From NCBI RefSeq assembly GCF_024345795.1, contig NZ_JAGQBU010000012.1:1-64000 (forward strand): a DNA stretch of 64,000 nt, given 5' to 3'. Position numbers and translations under genes: made by a program. Below, in pieces: positions 39,146 through 48,683 of the stretch. The notes below the pieces were generated by a model. That model had not been told where the DNA came from, did not search any database, and saw only the letters and a list, made by a program, of their open reading frames with translations. How positions within the stretch are numbered: position 1 is the stretch's first letter; each line of letters starts with the position of its first letter. The DNA is from Synechococcus sp. J7-Johnson (GTDB lineage Bacteria > Cyanobacteriota > Cyanobacteriia > PCC-6307 > Cyanobiaceae).

Positions 39146-40339
39146 ATGATGCGGATGGTGGTGGATGCAAACCGGGTTGCGGCAGAAGCGGCACCCGTCT
39201 TCCGTCCTGGGCTGGAGGGTGTGCCGGCAACCCAGTCGGCCATCTGTGACATTGACGGCCTCCAGGGTCTGCTCACCTACCGCGGCTATCCCCTGGAGGA
39301 ACTGGCGGCCCACAGCACCTTCCTAGAAACCACCCACCTGCTGATCTGGGGTGAGCTGCCCACCGTCGAGCGCCTGCGGGCCTTCGAACACGACGTGCAG
39401 ATGCACCGGAGGGTGAGCTTCCGCATCCGGGACATGATGAAGTGCTTCCCGGCCAACGGGCACCCCATGGACGCGCTGCAGTCGAGCGCGGCCTCTCTGG
39501 GGCTGTTCTATTCCCGCCGTGCTCTGGATGATCCCGGTTACATCGAGGCGGCCGTGGTGCGCCTGATCGCCAAGATCCCCACGATGGTGGCCGCCTTCCA
39601 GCTGATCCGTCTGGGCCAGGATCCGATCCAGCCCCGCGATGATCTCGCCTATGCGGCCAATTTTCTCTACATGCTCACCGAGCGGGAGCCCGACCCGCTG
39701 GCGGCCCGCATCTTCGATGCCTGCCTGATCCTGCACGCCGAACACAGCCTCAACGCCAGCACCTTCAGTGCCCGCGTCACTGCCAGCACCCTCACCGATC
39801 CCTACGCCGTTGTGGCCTCTGCCGTCGGCACCCTGGCCGGCCCTCTGCACGGCGGTGCCAACGAAGACGTTCTGGCCATGCTCGAGCAGATCGGCAGTGA
39901 GGACCGGGCCGAAGCCTGGCTGGATAGGGCCATTGCCGAGAAGCAGAAGATCATGGGTTTCGGGCACCGTGAGTACAAGGTCAAGGACCCCCGGGCCGTG
40001 ATTCTCCAGGGGTTGGCTGAGCAGCTGTTCGACCGCTTTGGGCACGACGCCATGTACGACGTGGCCAGGCGGCTCGAGGAGGTGGCCTCCGAGCGCCTTG
40101 GCCCCAAGGGCATCTACCCCAACGTTGACTTCTACTCAGGGCTGGTGTACCGCAAGCTGGGCATCCCCAGGGATCTGTTCACGCCGATCTTCGCGATCGC
40201 CCGGGTGGCTGGCTGGCTGGCTCACTGGAAGGAGCAGCTGGGGGCCAACCGCATTTACAGACCCACGCAGATCTATACCGGTTCCGAGCTCAGGAGTTGG
40301 TTGCCTCAGGATGCCCGCAATGCCCTGCCTGCCGTTTAA
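39146..40339 (+). CDS. gltA: Citrate synthase
   Basis: Condenses oxaloacetate with acetyl-CoA, feeding 2-oxoglutarate to nitrogen assimilation. I use the ATG at 39146 (MMRMVVDANR), giving 397 residues; an upstream frame would run into sixA. Catalytic regions LHAEHSLNASTF, GPLHGGANEDVL and MGFGHREYKVKDPRA are intact, and PNVDFYSGLVYRKLGIP is the Arg/Asp-containing C-terminal site. The ~397-residue length indicates the short type II-like dimeric form usual in cyanobacteria. Confidence 0.96.
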   Translation: MMRMVVDANRVAAEAAPVFRPGLEGVPATQSAICDIDGLQGLLTYRGYPLEELAAHSTFLETTHLLIWGELPTVERLRAFEHDVQMHRRVSFRIRDMMKCFPANGHPMDALQSSAASLGLFYSRRALDDPGYIEAAVVRLIAKIPTMVAAFQLIRLGQDPIQPRDDLAYAANFLYMLTEREPDPLAARIFDACLILHAEHSLNASTFSARVTASTLTDPYAVVASAVGTLAGPLHGGANEDVLAMLEQIGSEDRAEAWLDRAIAEKQKIMGFGHREYKVKDPRAVILQGLAEQLFDRFGHDAMYDVARRLEEVASERLGPKGIYPNVDFYSGLVYRKLGIPRDLFTPIFAIARVAGWLAHWKEQLGANRIYRPTQIYTGSELRSWLPQDARNALPAV

Positions 40340-40375
40340 GTTGCCCCCATCTCAGCTTGAAGCGGAGTTGTCACG

Positions 40376-41551
40376 GTGTTGATCGACCCGGCACCAGTCC
40401 CCTTGATCACCAGCTGGCCCGCACTGGCTGTGGTGGGCGCTGGTATTGACCTTCAGTCCAGTTTCACCAGCACCCTGGAGGGATTCGGCCTGAGCCAGGG
40501 CACGGCCCATCTGCTCTGGCTGCCCCTGCCGATGCTGCTGGTGCTGGTGGCGGCCGTCATCGGCGTGTTGGTCAACGTCTGGCTGGAGCGCAAGATCTCA
40601 GCCGCCGTGCAGCAGCGGATCGGCCCTGAATACGCCGGCGCCCTCGGGGTGCTGCAGCCGATGGCTGATGGCCTCAAGCTGCTCTTCAAGGAAGACGTCA
40701 TCCCCCACCGTGCCGACGGGCTGCTGTTCACCCTCGGTCCGGTGCTGGTGCTGGTGCCGGTGATCCTGTCCTGGCTGGTGGTGCCCTTCGGTCAGAACCT
40801 GCTTATCAGTGATGTGGGCATCGGCGTGTTCCTCTGGATCGCCCTCAGCAGCATCCAGCCGATCGGTCTGTTGATGAGCGGCTACGCCAGCAACAACAAG
40901 TACTCCCTGCTGGGGGGTCTACGGGCCGCGGCCCAGTCGATCAGTTACGAGATCCCCCTGGCCCTGGCGGTGCTGGCGGTCGTGATGATGAGCAACTCGC
41001 TCAGCACCGTCGACATCGTCAACCAGCAGAGCGGAGCCGGCATTCTCAGCTGGAACATCTGGCGCCAGCCGGTCGGCTTCCTGATCTTCTGGATCTGCGC
41101 CCTGGCCGAGTGCGAACGCCTCCCATTCGACCTTCCAGAGGCGGAAGAGGAGCTCGTTGCCGGCTATCAGACCGAGTACGCCGGCATGAAGTTCGCCCTC
41201 TTCTACCTGGGCAGCTACATCAACCTGGTGCTCTCGGCCCTGCTGGTGGCCGTCCTCTATCTCGGCGGCTGGGGTTTCCCCTTTCCGGTGGAGTGGTTGG
41301 CTGGCGCCCTGGGCCAGTCGGTCGATGCTCCTCTGGTGCAGGTGATCACCGGTTCCCTGGGCATCGTCATGACGGTGCTCAAGGCCTACCTGCTTGTGTT
41401 CATCGCCATCCTGCTGCGCTGGACACTGCCGCGGGTGCGCATCGACCAGCTTCTCGATCTGGGCTGGAAGTTCCTGCTGCCGATCGCCCTGGTCAATCTT
41501 CTGGTCACCGCTGGTCTCAAGCTCGCCTTCCCCGCCTTTTTCGGCGGTTGA
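40376..41551 (+). CDS. ndhA: NAD(P)H-quinone oxidoreductase subunit 1 (NdhA)
   Basis: A membrane subunit of NDH-1 next to the quinone site, corresponding to complex I ND1/NuoH. It has 391 residues and eight membrane segments. The conserved loops [40 protein letters not shown] and [36 protein letters not shown] are intact. GTG start at 40376. First gene of ndhA-ndhI-ndhG-ndhE. Confidence 0.97.
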   Translation: MLIDPAPVPLITSWPALAVVGAGIDLQSSFTSTLEGFGLSQGTAHLLWLPLPMLLVLVAAVIGVLVNVWLERKISAAVQQRIGPEYAGALGVLQPMADGLKLLFKEDVIPHRADGLLFTLGPVLVLVPVILSWLVVPFGQNLLISDVGIGVFLWIALSSIQPIGLLMSGYASNNKYSLLGGLRAAAQSISYEIPLALAVLAVVMMSNSLSTVDIVNQQSGAGILSWNIWRQPVGFLIFWICALAECERLPFDLPEAEEELVAGYQTEYAGMKFALFYLGSYINLVLSALLVAVLYLGGWGFPFPVEWLAGALGQSVDAPLVQVITGSLGIVMTVLKAYLLVFIAILLRWTLPRVRIDQLLDLGWKFLLPIALVNLLVTAGLKLAFPAFFGG

Positions 41552-41649
41552 CAGGCCAGCCGGTCATCATGGGACCAGCTCCCAGTTACGGCCCAGCCAC
41601 TGCTCCAACCCTTCAGCTCCTGTCTACGTTCCTCTCCGACTCCTTCTCC

Positions 41650-42261
41650 ATGTTCGGATTCCTGCAAAAGGTCGGTGACTACACCAAGGACGCCCTTGGC
41701 GCGGCCAATTACATCACCCAGGGCCTATCGATCACGTTTGATCATCTGCGCCGCCGGCCGATCACCGTCCAATACCCTTACGAGAAGTTGATTCCCTCGG
41801 AGCGTTACCGCGGCAGAATCCACTACGAATTCGATAAGTGTATTTCCTGCGAAGTCTGTGTGCGGGTGTGCCCAATCAACCTGCCAGTGGTTGATTGGGT
41901 TATGAACAAAGAGACCAAAAAGAAAGAGCTAAAAAACTACTCCATCGACTTCGGAGTCTGTATTTTCTGCGGTAATTGCGTGGAGTACTGCCCCACCAAC
42001 TGCCTCTCCATGACTGAGGAATACGAGCTGGCCGCCTTTGACCGCCACAGTCTCAACTACGACAACGTTGCTCTGGGCCGCCTGCCCACCAGCGTCACCA
42101 GTGATCCGGCCGTGGTGCCCCTGCGCGAGCTGGCCTACCTGCCCAAGGGTGAGATGGACCCCCATGGGGTCGACCCCTCCAGGCCGAGAGCCGGTCGGCT
42201 GCCGGAGCAGGTGCAGGCTGAGATGGCTGCCGCAGCGGCCAAGCCCGCGGAGAACGCCTGA
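41650..42261 (+). CDS. ndhI: NAD(P)H-quinone oxidoreductase subunit I (NdhI)
   Basis: The iron-sulfur subunit of NDH-1. It has 203 residues from the ATG at 41650 ([14 protein letters not shown]). Two [4Fe-4S] motifs: [12 protein letters not shown] (Cys64, 67, 70, 74) and [12 protein letters not shown] (Cys104, 107, 110, 114). The C-terminus is an Ala/Pro-rich tail. There is a 98-bp gap after ndhA. The TGA overlaps the ndhG start (TGATG). Confidence 0.97.
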   Translation: MFGFLQKVGDYTKDALGAANYITQGLSITFDHLRRRPITVQYPYEKLIPSERYRGRIHYEFDKCISCEVCVRVCPINLPVVDWVMNKETKKKELKNYSIDFGVCIFCGNCVEYCPTNCLSMTEEYELAAFDRHSLNYDNVALGRLPTSVTSDPAVVPLRELAYLPKGEMDPHGVDPSRPRAGRLPEQVQAEMAAAAAKPAENA

Positions 42262-42887
42262 TGACGATCGCGTCCGTCACCCAGCTCGTCTGCTTCATTG
42301 CCCTCTCCCTAACTCTGGTGCTGGGGTCTCTGGGGGTGGTGCTGCTGCCCAACATCGTGTATTCCGCCTTCCTGCTGGCTGGCGTGTTTCTCTCGGTGGC
42401 GGGCCTCTATCTGCTGCTGAATGCCAGTTTCATTGCCGCAGCCCAGGTGCTCGTTTATGTGGGCGCCGTGAATGTGCTGATCCTGTTCGCGATCATGCTC
42501 GTGAACAAGAAGGAGGCCATGGCTGAGATACCCGGCCTGCTTCTCCGACGCGTCCTCTCAGGGGTCGTCTGCCTCGGGCTTTTTCTGTTGATCCTGCGGG
42601 TCGATCTCACCACTCCATGGGCAGTCCCAGGCCCCACCCCCCTCGGCGACGACTCCACGGTGCTGATCGGGATCCACCTGTTCAGCGACTATCTGCTGCC
42701 CTTTGAGCTGGCCTCGGTGCTGCTGCTGATGGCGATGATCGGAGCGATCGTGCTCGCCCGCCGTGATGTGTTCAGCAGCGATGTGATCACGGGCGAAGCT
42801 GCGGATCAGGGACTGATCGAAAAAGAGCGCACACCCCTGCTGCTGGAGAGCACAGCCGGCGAGACCAACCTGCTGGAGAAAGTCTGA
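42261..42887 (+). CDS. ndhG: NAD(P)H-quinone oxidoreductase subunit 6 (NdhG)
   Basis: A membrane subunit corresponding to ND6/NuoJ. It has 208 residues and five membrane segments. [55 protein letters not shown] is highly characteristic. The start shares 1 nt with the ndhI stop and ndhE begins 2 nt after the end, so coupled translation is likely. Confidence 0.96.
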   Translation: MTIASVTQLVCFIALSLTLVLGSLGVVLLPNIVYSAFLLAGVFLSVAGLYLLLNASFIAAAQVLVYVGAVNVLILFAIMLVNKKEAMAEIPGLLLRRVLSGVVCLGLFLLILRVDLTTPWAVPGPTPLGDDSTVLIGIHLFSDYLLPFELASVLLLMAMIGAIVLARRDVFSSDVITGEAADQGLIEKERTPLLLESTAGETNLLEKV

Positions 42888-42889
42888 TC

Positions 42890-43216
42890 ATGCCCGCCAC
42901 TTCCATCGACATTCCGCTGCAGGCCTACCTGGTGCTCGCAGCCATCCTCTTCTGCACCGGGGTCTGGGGTTTGATCAATAGTCGCAACGCCGTGCGCGTG
43001 CTGATGAGTATCGAGCTGATGCTCAATGCTGTGAACATCAACCTCATGGCCTTTTCCAGCTACATCGATGGCCAGCAGATTCGTGGGCAAGTCTTTGCCA
43101 TTTTTGTGATCACGGTTGCGGCCGCCGAAGCTGCAGTGGGCCTGGCGATTCTGCTCTCTCTCTATCGCAACCGCGAAACTGTCGATATGGAGCGCTTCAA
43201 CCTGTTGCGTTGGTGA
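42890..43216 (+). CDS. ndhE: NAD(P)H-quinone oxidoreductase subunit 4L (NdhE)
   Basis: A small membrane subunit corresponding to ND4L/NuoK. It has 108 residues and three membrane helices, with [29 protein letters not shown] and the conserved intramembrane Glu in [16 protein letters not shown]. It is the last ndh gene of this cluster; nadK follows after 54 bp. Confidence 0.97.
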   Translation: MPATSIDIPLQAYLVLAAILFCTGVWGLINSRNAVRVLMSIELMLNAVNINLMAFSSYIDGQQIRGQVFAIFVITVAAAEAAVGLAILLSLYRNRETVDMERFNLLRW

Positions 43217-43270
43217 ACGGTCCCGCCGCTTACTCACTGCTGAGTCCATTCAGGATTCGCGCTTGATTCC

Positions 43271-44230
43271 ATGCAGCTCCAGAGGGTCTGGCTGATCGTT
43301 CGCTCAGGAAGCCAGGCCGCCCAGCGTCAGGCTAGCCGCTGCTGTGAAGATCTGCGCTCCCAGGGTGTTCAGGTATCAGTGGCCAGCAGTGGAGCCAGCT
43401 TCAATCCCTTTCCAGGCCTGCTGGCCACCGAGCCTTGCCTGCCAGACCTCACTGTGGTGCTGGGTGGGGATGGCACCGTCCTGGGGGCGGCCCGTCACCT
43501 CGGCCCGCTGGAGGTGCCGATCCTGAGTTTCAACGTGGGCGGGCACCTCGGCTTCCTCACCCATGAACGCAAGCTGCTGGTGCTCAGCAACACCTCCTCA
43601 GACGACAACCTCTGGCAAAGGCTGCGAGATGACCGCTTCGCCCTCGAGCGCCGCATGATGCTGGAGGCCTTCGTTGATCGTGGGGACGGAGTTCCCGAAG
43701 GGGATGAGCCGGAAGACCCTGCCAGCGATGGGCCCGCCCGGCTGCACCGTGCGCTCAACGATTTTTATTTCCGCCCTTTCCTCGATGAGCTCTCGCCCAC
43801 CTGCGTGCTTGAGCTGGAGATCGACGGGGAGGTCGTGGACCAGTTCCGCGGCGATGGTTTGATCATCGCCACCTCCACCGGCTCCACTGGATATGCCATG
43901 GCGGCTGGAGGGCCGATTCTCCATCCCGGCATCGATGCCATCGTGGTCAATCCGATCTGCCCGATGAGCCTCTCCAGCCGGCCGGTGGTGGTGCCACCGC
44001 GCTCCCAGCTGGCGATCTGGCCCCTGGGTGAGCCGAGCCGTCGGGTGAAGCTCTGGAAGGATGGCGCCCACGCAACGGTGCTCGAGCCGGGCGATCGCTG
44101 CGTCGTGCAGCGCTCCGGCCACTGCGCCCTGATGGTGGTGCTGCAGCAGAGCCCCTCCTATTACCGCACCCTCAGCCACAAGCTGCACTGGGCTGGCGAC
44201 CTCACCTCCTCCGAACCCTCCGCCAACTGA
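43271..44230 (+). CDS. nadK: NAD kinase
   Basis: Phosphorylates NAD to NADP. It has 319 residues. The GGDGT motif is at residues 65-69 ([17 protein letters not shown]), followed by [11 protein letters not shown] and [25 protein letters not shown]. Cyanobacteria usually have two NAD kinases; this is the form linked to the ndhAIGE cluster. Supply of NADP beside an electron-transfer operon makes physiological sense, though a direct link is inference. Confidence 0.95.
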   Translation: MQLQRVWLIVRSGSQAAQRQASRCCEDLRSQGVQVSVASSGASFNPFPGLLATEPCLPDLTVVLGGDGTVLGAARHLGPLEVPILSFNVGGHLGFLTHERKLLVLSNTSSDDNLWQRLRDDRFALERRMMLEAFVDRGDGVPEGDEPEDPASDGPARLHRALNDFYFRPFLDELSPTCVLELEIDGEVVDQFRGDGLIIATSTGSTGYAMAAGGPILHPGIDAIVVNPICPMSLSSRPVVVPPRSQLAIWPLGEPSRRVKLWKDGAHATVLEPGDRCVVQRSGHCALMVVLQQSPSYYRTLSHKLHWAGDLTSSEPSAN

Positions 44231-44296
44231 ACGGAGCAGCGCCAAGGCCTCGGCCCTGGCAGCAGGATGACCTGGTCGTCTTGGCGGAGTGGATCG

Positions 44297-44905
44297 GTGG
44301 CTCTTGAGATCGAGCGCCGCTTCCTTGTGGGGGGAACCGGGTGGAGAGAGCACATCCTCTGGCGGCAGCACCTTTGCCAGGGCTATCTGCAGACTTCAGC
44401 CGATGGGGTCACCGTGCGGGTGCGCCTGGAGGATCGGCGAACCGAGGCGACGGCGACGGCAGGGCAGTTGGTGGTTCAGCCCGATCCGGAGCGTTCAGCG
44501 GGCCGCTCGGAGAGTGGTGCCAGGGCGTGGCTGACCCTCAAGGCCACCGTCACCGCCATCACCCGGAAGGAGTTCGAGTATGCGATTCCAGCCGCCGACG
44601 CCCGCCAGCTGCTGGGTCTGGCCGCGGCCAGCCTGAGCAAGGAGCGCTATGGGCTTGATCTGCCTGGCGGCGACTGGGTGCTTGATGTATTCGAAGGAGA
44701 GAACGCCCCACTGGTGGTGGCGGAGGTGGAGCTGGAGCGGGAGGACCAACCCCTGACGCTGCCGCCCTGGTGCGCTCGGGAGATCACCGGTCGTGGGGAG
44801 CTCAGCAATGCGGCCCTGGCCAGACGCCCCTGGAGCCGCTGGTCCGAGGCGGATCGGCAGGATCTGCTGGTGGATAGTCTTTGTAACGACAGCGACATCC
44901 GCTAG
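44297..44905 (+). CDS. CYTH domain protein (triphosphate tunnel metalloenzyme)
   Basis: A 202-residue CYTH/TTM protein. The hallmark is LEIERRFLV at the N-terminus, then GYLQTSADGVTVRVRLED, AWLTLKATVTAITRKEFEYAIP, RYGLDLPGGDWVLDVFEGENAPLVVAEVELE and REITGRGELSNAALARRPW. Metal-binding acidic and triphosphate-binding basic residues alternate as expected. Bacterial homologues are often tripolyphosphatases or adenylate-cyclase-like; activity here is unknown. The start is GTG at 44297; it lies 66 bp after nadK. Confidence 0.88.
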   Translation: MALEIERRFLVGGTGWREHILWRQHLCQGYLQTSADGVTVRVRLEDRRTEATATAGQLVVQPDPERSAGRSESGARAWLTLKATVTAITRKEFEYAIPAADARQLLGLAAASLSKERYGLDLPGGDWVLDVFEGENAPLVVAEVELEREDQPLTLPPWCAREITGRGELSNAALARRPWSRWSEADRQDLLVDSLCNDSDIR

Positions 44906-44912
44906 GATTTCG

Positions 44913-44930
44913 TTAAGGATTTCTCCTTAA
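44913..44930 (+). other. Small AT-rich hairpin after the CYTH gene
   Basis: TTAAGGA and its reverse complement TCCTTAA flank a 4-nt loop, 7 nt past the CYTH stop. No clear T-tract follows, only a C/T-rich run, so it is at best a weak terminator. Confidence 0.4.
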
Positions 44931-44953
44931 TTCCCCCTTCCCCAGCTCCGTCC

Positions 44954-45139
44954 GTGATCGGCCTCTACGACCACCAAGGCCTGCTCCGCTTCGTCGGCCG
45001 CGACAGCGACGATTGCCTCGACTACGCCGATCTGTTCGGGCTCGGACCCGACCTGTACATCCTCCAGTCCCTCACCCCCTCAGTTGAGGTGAACGCCCTG
45101 CCGAGGGCCCTATCGGTCTCGACCGCCCAGAGTGTCTGA
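44954..45139 (+). CDS. Small hypothetical protein, 61 residues
   Basis: A short frame with GTG start at 44954 (MIGLYDHQGLLRFVGRDSD). It looks protein-like: an alternating hydrophobic pattern, acidic helix DCLDYADLFGLG and no membrane segment. I believe similar small proteins occur in picocyanobacteria, but I cannot confirm this. No good ribosome site is visible. Function unknown. Confidence 0.5.
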   Translation: MIGLYDHQGLLRFVGRDSDDCLDYADLFGLGPDLYILQSLTPSVEVNALPRALSVSTAQSV

Positions 45140-45258
45140 TTGACCAGGGGCGCTGCTCGGATCCTGACCGCTTTGATTTTGGAGCACTGCTGGATTTTGG
45201 AGAAATCCTGAGTGCCCGCACCTCCGGCACCTGGTTGAGTAGCGGCTGAAGCCGGAAC

Positions 45259-45528
45259 TCAGCTTTCAGGGCTGGGTAAATTGCAGCAATTGAAACCATC
45301 TCGGCAGATCTTGCCGTTGTCCATCGCCCAGTTCAGCAGGGCGACACGATTCTTGGCGCCGGTCTTGGTGAAGATATTGCTGACGTGGTTGTCGACCGTT
45401 CGCTTGCTGATCATCAGCTCAAGGGCTATCTCTTGATTGGTCAGGCCCGTCGCTACCCGCTCGATGATTTCCAATTCGCGTTCCGAAAGGCTGGAGCGCA
45501 GTTGGATGAGATTGTCTCGATCGGACAT
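45259..45528 (-). CDS. pedR: PedR-like LuxR-type redox-responsive regulator
   Basis: An 89-residue stand-alone LuxR-type helix-turn-helix protein: SLSERELEIIERVATGLTNQEIALELMISKRTVDNHVSNIFTKTGAKNRVALLNWA. The C-terminal KICRDGFNCC has Cys75, 81 and 82. Synechocystis PedR is the same size and loses activity through a thioredoxin-linked cysteine near position 80 under high light, so this is the probable orthologue. It is divergent from metF across 78 bp, where both promoters must lie. Confidence 0.85.
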   Translation of the reverse strand: MSDRDNLIQLRSSLSERELEIIERVATGLTNQEIALELMISKRTVDNHVSNIFTKTGAKNRVALLNWAMDNGKICRDGFNCCNLPSPES

Positions 45529-45606
45529 CCAGACTCCACACCTCCACGGGCCCACTGTAAGCAGCAGCCGTTGACGCATGATGGGCCCTGAGCGATCCCC
45601 TATCCC

Positions 45607-46527
45607 TTGCTTCTGCGCCAGGCCCTGGAGACCGGTCAGTTCGCCATCACGGCTGAGGTGACCCCGCCGAGGGGAGGCGACCCCAGCCGAACCCTCGCCG
45701 TGGCCGCCAAGCTGCGCGGACTGGTCCATGCAGTCAATGTCACTGATGGCAGCAGGGCAGTGATGCGGATGAGCAGCCTCGCCCTCTGCCGCCTGCTCCT
45801 TGATGCCGGACTCGAGCCTGTGCTGCAGCTGGCCTGTCGCGACCGTAACCGGATTGCGCTTCAGGCCGATCTGCTCGGAGCCCATGCCCTCGGCATCCGC
45901 AATGTGCTCTGCCTCACCGGGGACCCGGTGGGCGCCGGTGATCAGCCAGGCGCCAGGGCCGTCAATGAGCTGGAAGCCGTGCGCCTGCTGCAGTTGGTGG
46001 GCCATCTCAACGCTGGTCTCGATCCAGTGGAGGGCCTGCTGCTGGATGGTCCCACGGCCCTGTTCCCAGGGGCTGCGGCAGACCCCCAGTCGACCAGCTG
46101 GAGCGGCCTGCGGGCCAGGGTGGCGCGTAAGCAGGCCGCAGGCGCGTGCTTTCTGCAGACCCAGATGGTGATGAATACAGAAGCCCTGCGCCGCTTCTGC
46201 GGCGAGATCAGTGAACCACTGGGTCTGCCGGTGCTGGCTGGGGTGTTTCTGCTCAAGTCGGCGCGGAACGCGGCCTTCATCAACCGGGTCGTGCCTGGTG
46301 CCTCGATTCCCCAGCCGATCATCGACCGGCTGGCGGCTTCAGCGGATCCGGCGGCCGAGGGTGTGGCGATCGCCGCCGAGCAGGTGCGCTCCTACAGCGC
46401 CATTGCCCAGGGTGTTCACCTGATGGCCGTGAAGGCGGAGGAGCGCATCCCCCTGATCCTGGCTGAGGCCGGTGTTTCGGCCCCTGGGGGATCGCTGCCG
46501 ATGGACGTCAGTTCTCTCCCACACTGA
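45607..46527 (+). CDS. metF: Methylenetetrahydrofolate reductase
   Basis: Reduces 5,10-methylene-THF to 5-methyl-THF for methionine synthesis. It has 306 residues in a TIM barrel: AITAEVTPPRGGD carries the catalytic Glu region, then AVNVTDGSRAVMRMSS, RNVLCLTGDPVG and FLQTQMVMNTEALRRF. The start is TTG at 45607; no upstream ATG fits. The 3' end overlaps the convergent nucleotidyltransferase by 20 bp. Confidence 0.94.
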   Translation: MLLRQALETGQFAITAEVTPPRGGDPSRTLAVAAKLRGLVHAVNVTDGSRAVMRMSSLALCRLLLDAGLEPVLQLACRDRNRIALQADLLGAHALGIRNVLCLTGDPVGAGDQPGARAVNELEAVRLLQLVGHLNAGLDPVEGLLLDGPTALFPGAAADPQSTSWSGLRARVARKQAAGACFLQTQMVMNTEALRRFCGEISEPLGLPVLAGVFLLKSARNAAFINRVVPGASIPQPIIDRLAASADPAAEGVAIAAEQVRSYSAIAQGVHLMAVKAEERIPLILAEAGVSAPGGSLPMDVSSLPH

Positions 46528-47698
46528 GGGCAAGGTCTGTGCCGAGCAGATCAGCCATCGCCTTCTGCTGGGGCGAAGGCTGCACCACATCCTGGCGGCG
46601 CACGTCGGTGATCAGCCAGTCGAGGGAAGCTTCCTGCAGGTCGAAGTGGTCACCGTTGCGATCCACGCAGTAGCGGCCGAACACCAGCTTCTCCACCAGA
46701 CGTACGCCGGCACCGATGCGGGAGTAATCGAAAATGATCGAGTTGTCGATCGTGGCACCTTCACAGATGTGGCAGCTCGGTCCGATCATCGCCGGCCCCA
46801 CGATCGTCACCCCAGGATCGATGCGGGTCATGCCCCCCACATAGATGGGCCCGGTCACATTGATCTTGTCCCAGTCGGCGGCCACGTTCAGACCCGTGAA
46901 GATCCCAGGCCGCACTTCCCGGCCAGGCACCTGCACCTGACGCACTTCGCCCTTGAGCACGCTGCGGATCGCCTGCCAGTAGTCGGGCACCTTGCCGATG
47001 TCCACCCACTCGAAATCCATCGGCAGGGCGTAGAAGGGGGCTCCTGCAGCCACCAGCCGGGGGAAGAGATCGGCACCGATGTCAAAGGGAACGCCGGCAG
47101 GGATGTGTTCGAGAACCTCCGGTTCGAAGATGTAGATGCCGGTGTTGATCATGTCGCTGGCGGCCTCCTGGATGGAGGGCTTCTCCTGGAAGCTCAGCAC
47201 CCGGCTGTCCTGGTCGGTGACCACCACGCCGTAACTGCTCACCTGGTCCTTGGGCACCTGCTTGGTGACCAGGGAGGCCATGGCGCCTTTCTCCTTGTGG
47301 CGGCGCACAGCCTCGGTGAGATCGAGATCGATCAGGGCATCGCCGCAGAGAACCACGAAGGTGTCGTCGAAAAATGGTTGAAAGGTCTGGATTTTCTTGA
47401 GGCCGCCGGCGGAACCAAGGGCCGCGCCGATCAGTTCGCCGTCTTCAATGCGCCCTTCGAAGCTGTAGGCGATCTCCACACCGAAGCGTTGGCCATCTCT
47501 GAAGTAGTTCTCAATCTCCTCGGCCAGGTGTGAAACATTGACCATCACTTCGGTGAACCCGTGCTCACGCAGCAGCTCCAGCAGAAACTCCATAACGGGT
47601 TTCTGCAGGATCGGGATCATCGGTTTGGGGATCGTGTGGGTGATGGGCTGCACCCGAGTTCCCTTTCCGGCCGCGAGAATCATGGCCTTCATGGGCAC
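46508..47698 (-). CDS. NDP-sugar pyrophosphorylase (mannose-1-phosphate guanylyltransferase-like)
   Basis: A 396-residue sugar-1-phosphate nucleotidyltransferase. The N-terminal Rossmann-like domain starts MKAMILAAGKGTRVQPITHTIPKPMIPI with the G-x-G-T-R...PKP signature, followed by LCGDALIDLDL (metal Asp) and FQEKPSIQEA. From ~residue 255 a hexapeptide-type left-handed helix follows (VTGPIYVGGMTRIDPGVTIVGPAMIGPSCHICEGATIDNSIIF). The sugar specificity cannot be told; cyanobacterial relatives are usually named mannose-1-phosphate guanylyltransferase. The product probably feeds envelope glycans. Confidence 0.88.
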   Translation of the reverse strand: MPMKAMILAAGKGTRVQPITHTIPKPMIPILQKPVMEFLLELLREHGFTEVMVNVSHLAEEIENYFRDGQRFGVEIAYSFEGRIEDGELIGAALGSAGGLKKIQTFQPFFDDTFVVLCGDALIDLDLTEAVRRHKEKGAMASLVTKQVPKDQVSSYGVVVTDQDSRVLSFQEKPSIQEAASDMINTGIYIFEPEVLEHIPAGVPFDIGADLFPRLVAAGAPFYALPMDFEWVDIGKVPDYWQAIRSVLKGEVRQVQVPGREVRPGIFTGLNVAADWDKINVTGPIYVGGMTRIDPGVTIVGPAMIGPSCHICEGATIDNSIIFDYSRIGAGVRLVEKLVFGRYCVDRNGDHFDLQEASLDWLITDVRRQDVVQPSPQQKAMADLLGTDLALSVGEN

Positions 47699-47741
47699 CT
47701 GTCCGCTTCTGATCTGACTCTTTTCAGCCTAAACAAGACCC

Positions 47742-48620
47742 TCAGGCGGCCTGGGCCTGCCGAGCCGGAGACGGAGCTGGCCCCAGTCCCTGAGTCAGGG
47801 CGGAGGGCAGCCTGCCCACTCCTTCCAGGCAACCCCTGAGGAAGAGGGGCCCGAACAGATCACCTTCCTGCTGCAGGTCGATCCTGCCCTGGGAGCACAG
47901 GAAGAGCAGGGCCCAGAACACCCCCACTCTGTCCTGGTCCAGATCCGCCGGTGCGGCCTCGGCCCAGGCTTCCACCAGCACCTCGAAGTTCACCCAGTCT
48001 CTGGCGGCCTGCCACTCCAGGAGGAAGTGGCTGAGGGCGGCGGTGGTTTCGGGCAGTTTCTCGCGGTGGGCCAGGGCCGCCACCTGCTCGATCGCCGCCC
48101 GCTCGCTGTAGCGACGTCCGCGTTGTCTGGTTCGCCCGCTCGCTTCCCCCTGCTCCAGCCGCTCGGCGATGTCCTCCAGCTGGCGGATCAGTTCCCCCAG
48201 GGTGACGGGGCGCTGCAGCGGCGGTGGAGCCACGGCCCGCCGCAGCAGGTGACGTTCCGGCCGGCGCGGCAGCTGGAAGGAGAGCAGCTCAAAGGAGTCG
48301 GCGCCGTCGTCATCGATGCTGAAGGTCTCCAGCTCCGGCTCCGGCGGCAGGGTCTGTTGCTCGAGGATCTCGGCCTTCAGGCTCACCAGCACAGACGCGG
48401 CTAGGAACGCCTCGCTGGTGGCGGCCAGATCGCTCTCAAAGCTGCCCCCCTCACCGGGCCGGCTCACCAGCCGGGGGGCGCCGATCCTCTGGCGCAGCTG
48501 GTCCAGAAAGCCGTCGACCACGGCAATGACATCGACGTCCCAGGGGTCAATCTCGCCACGCTCGGCGGCGTCCTGCAGCAGGCGAATCGCCAGCCTGGCG
48601 CCTGCATCAGCCAAGATCAT
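47742..48620 (-). CDS. scpA: Segregation and condensation protein A
   Basis: The kleisin subunit of the SMC-ScpAB chromosome condensin. It has 292 residues. The N-terminal ARLAIRLLQDAAERGEIDPWDVDVIAVVDGFLDQL and FLAASVLVSLKAEILEQQ are typical of cyanobacterial ScpA; the middle acidic/proline part is the linker; the C-terminal helix FEVLVEAWAEA...VGVFWALLFLCSQGRIDLQQEGDLFGPLFL is the winged-helix end. scpB and smc are not in the window. Confidence 0.9.
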   Translation of the reverse strand: MILADAGARLAIRLLQDAAERGEIDPWDVDVIAVVDGFLDQLRQRIGAPRLVSRPGEGGSFESDLAATSEAFLAASVLVSLKAEILEQQTLPPEPELETFSIDDDGADSFELLSFQLPRRPERHLLRRAVAPPPLQRPVTLGELIRQLEDIAERLEQGEASGRTRQRGRRYSERAAIEQVAALAHREKLPETTAALSHFLLEWQAARDWVNFEVLVEAWAEAAPADLDQDRVGVFWALLFLCSQGRIDLQQEGDLFGPLFLRGCLEGVGRLPSALTQGLGPAPSPARQAQAA

Positions 48621-48683
48621 GCCACGTCTGCCGGAAACGTACCCCGCCTGGGGTCTGAGGGCCAGCCGGGCCCTGGTTCAGAC

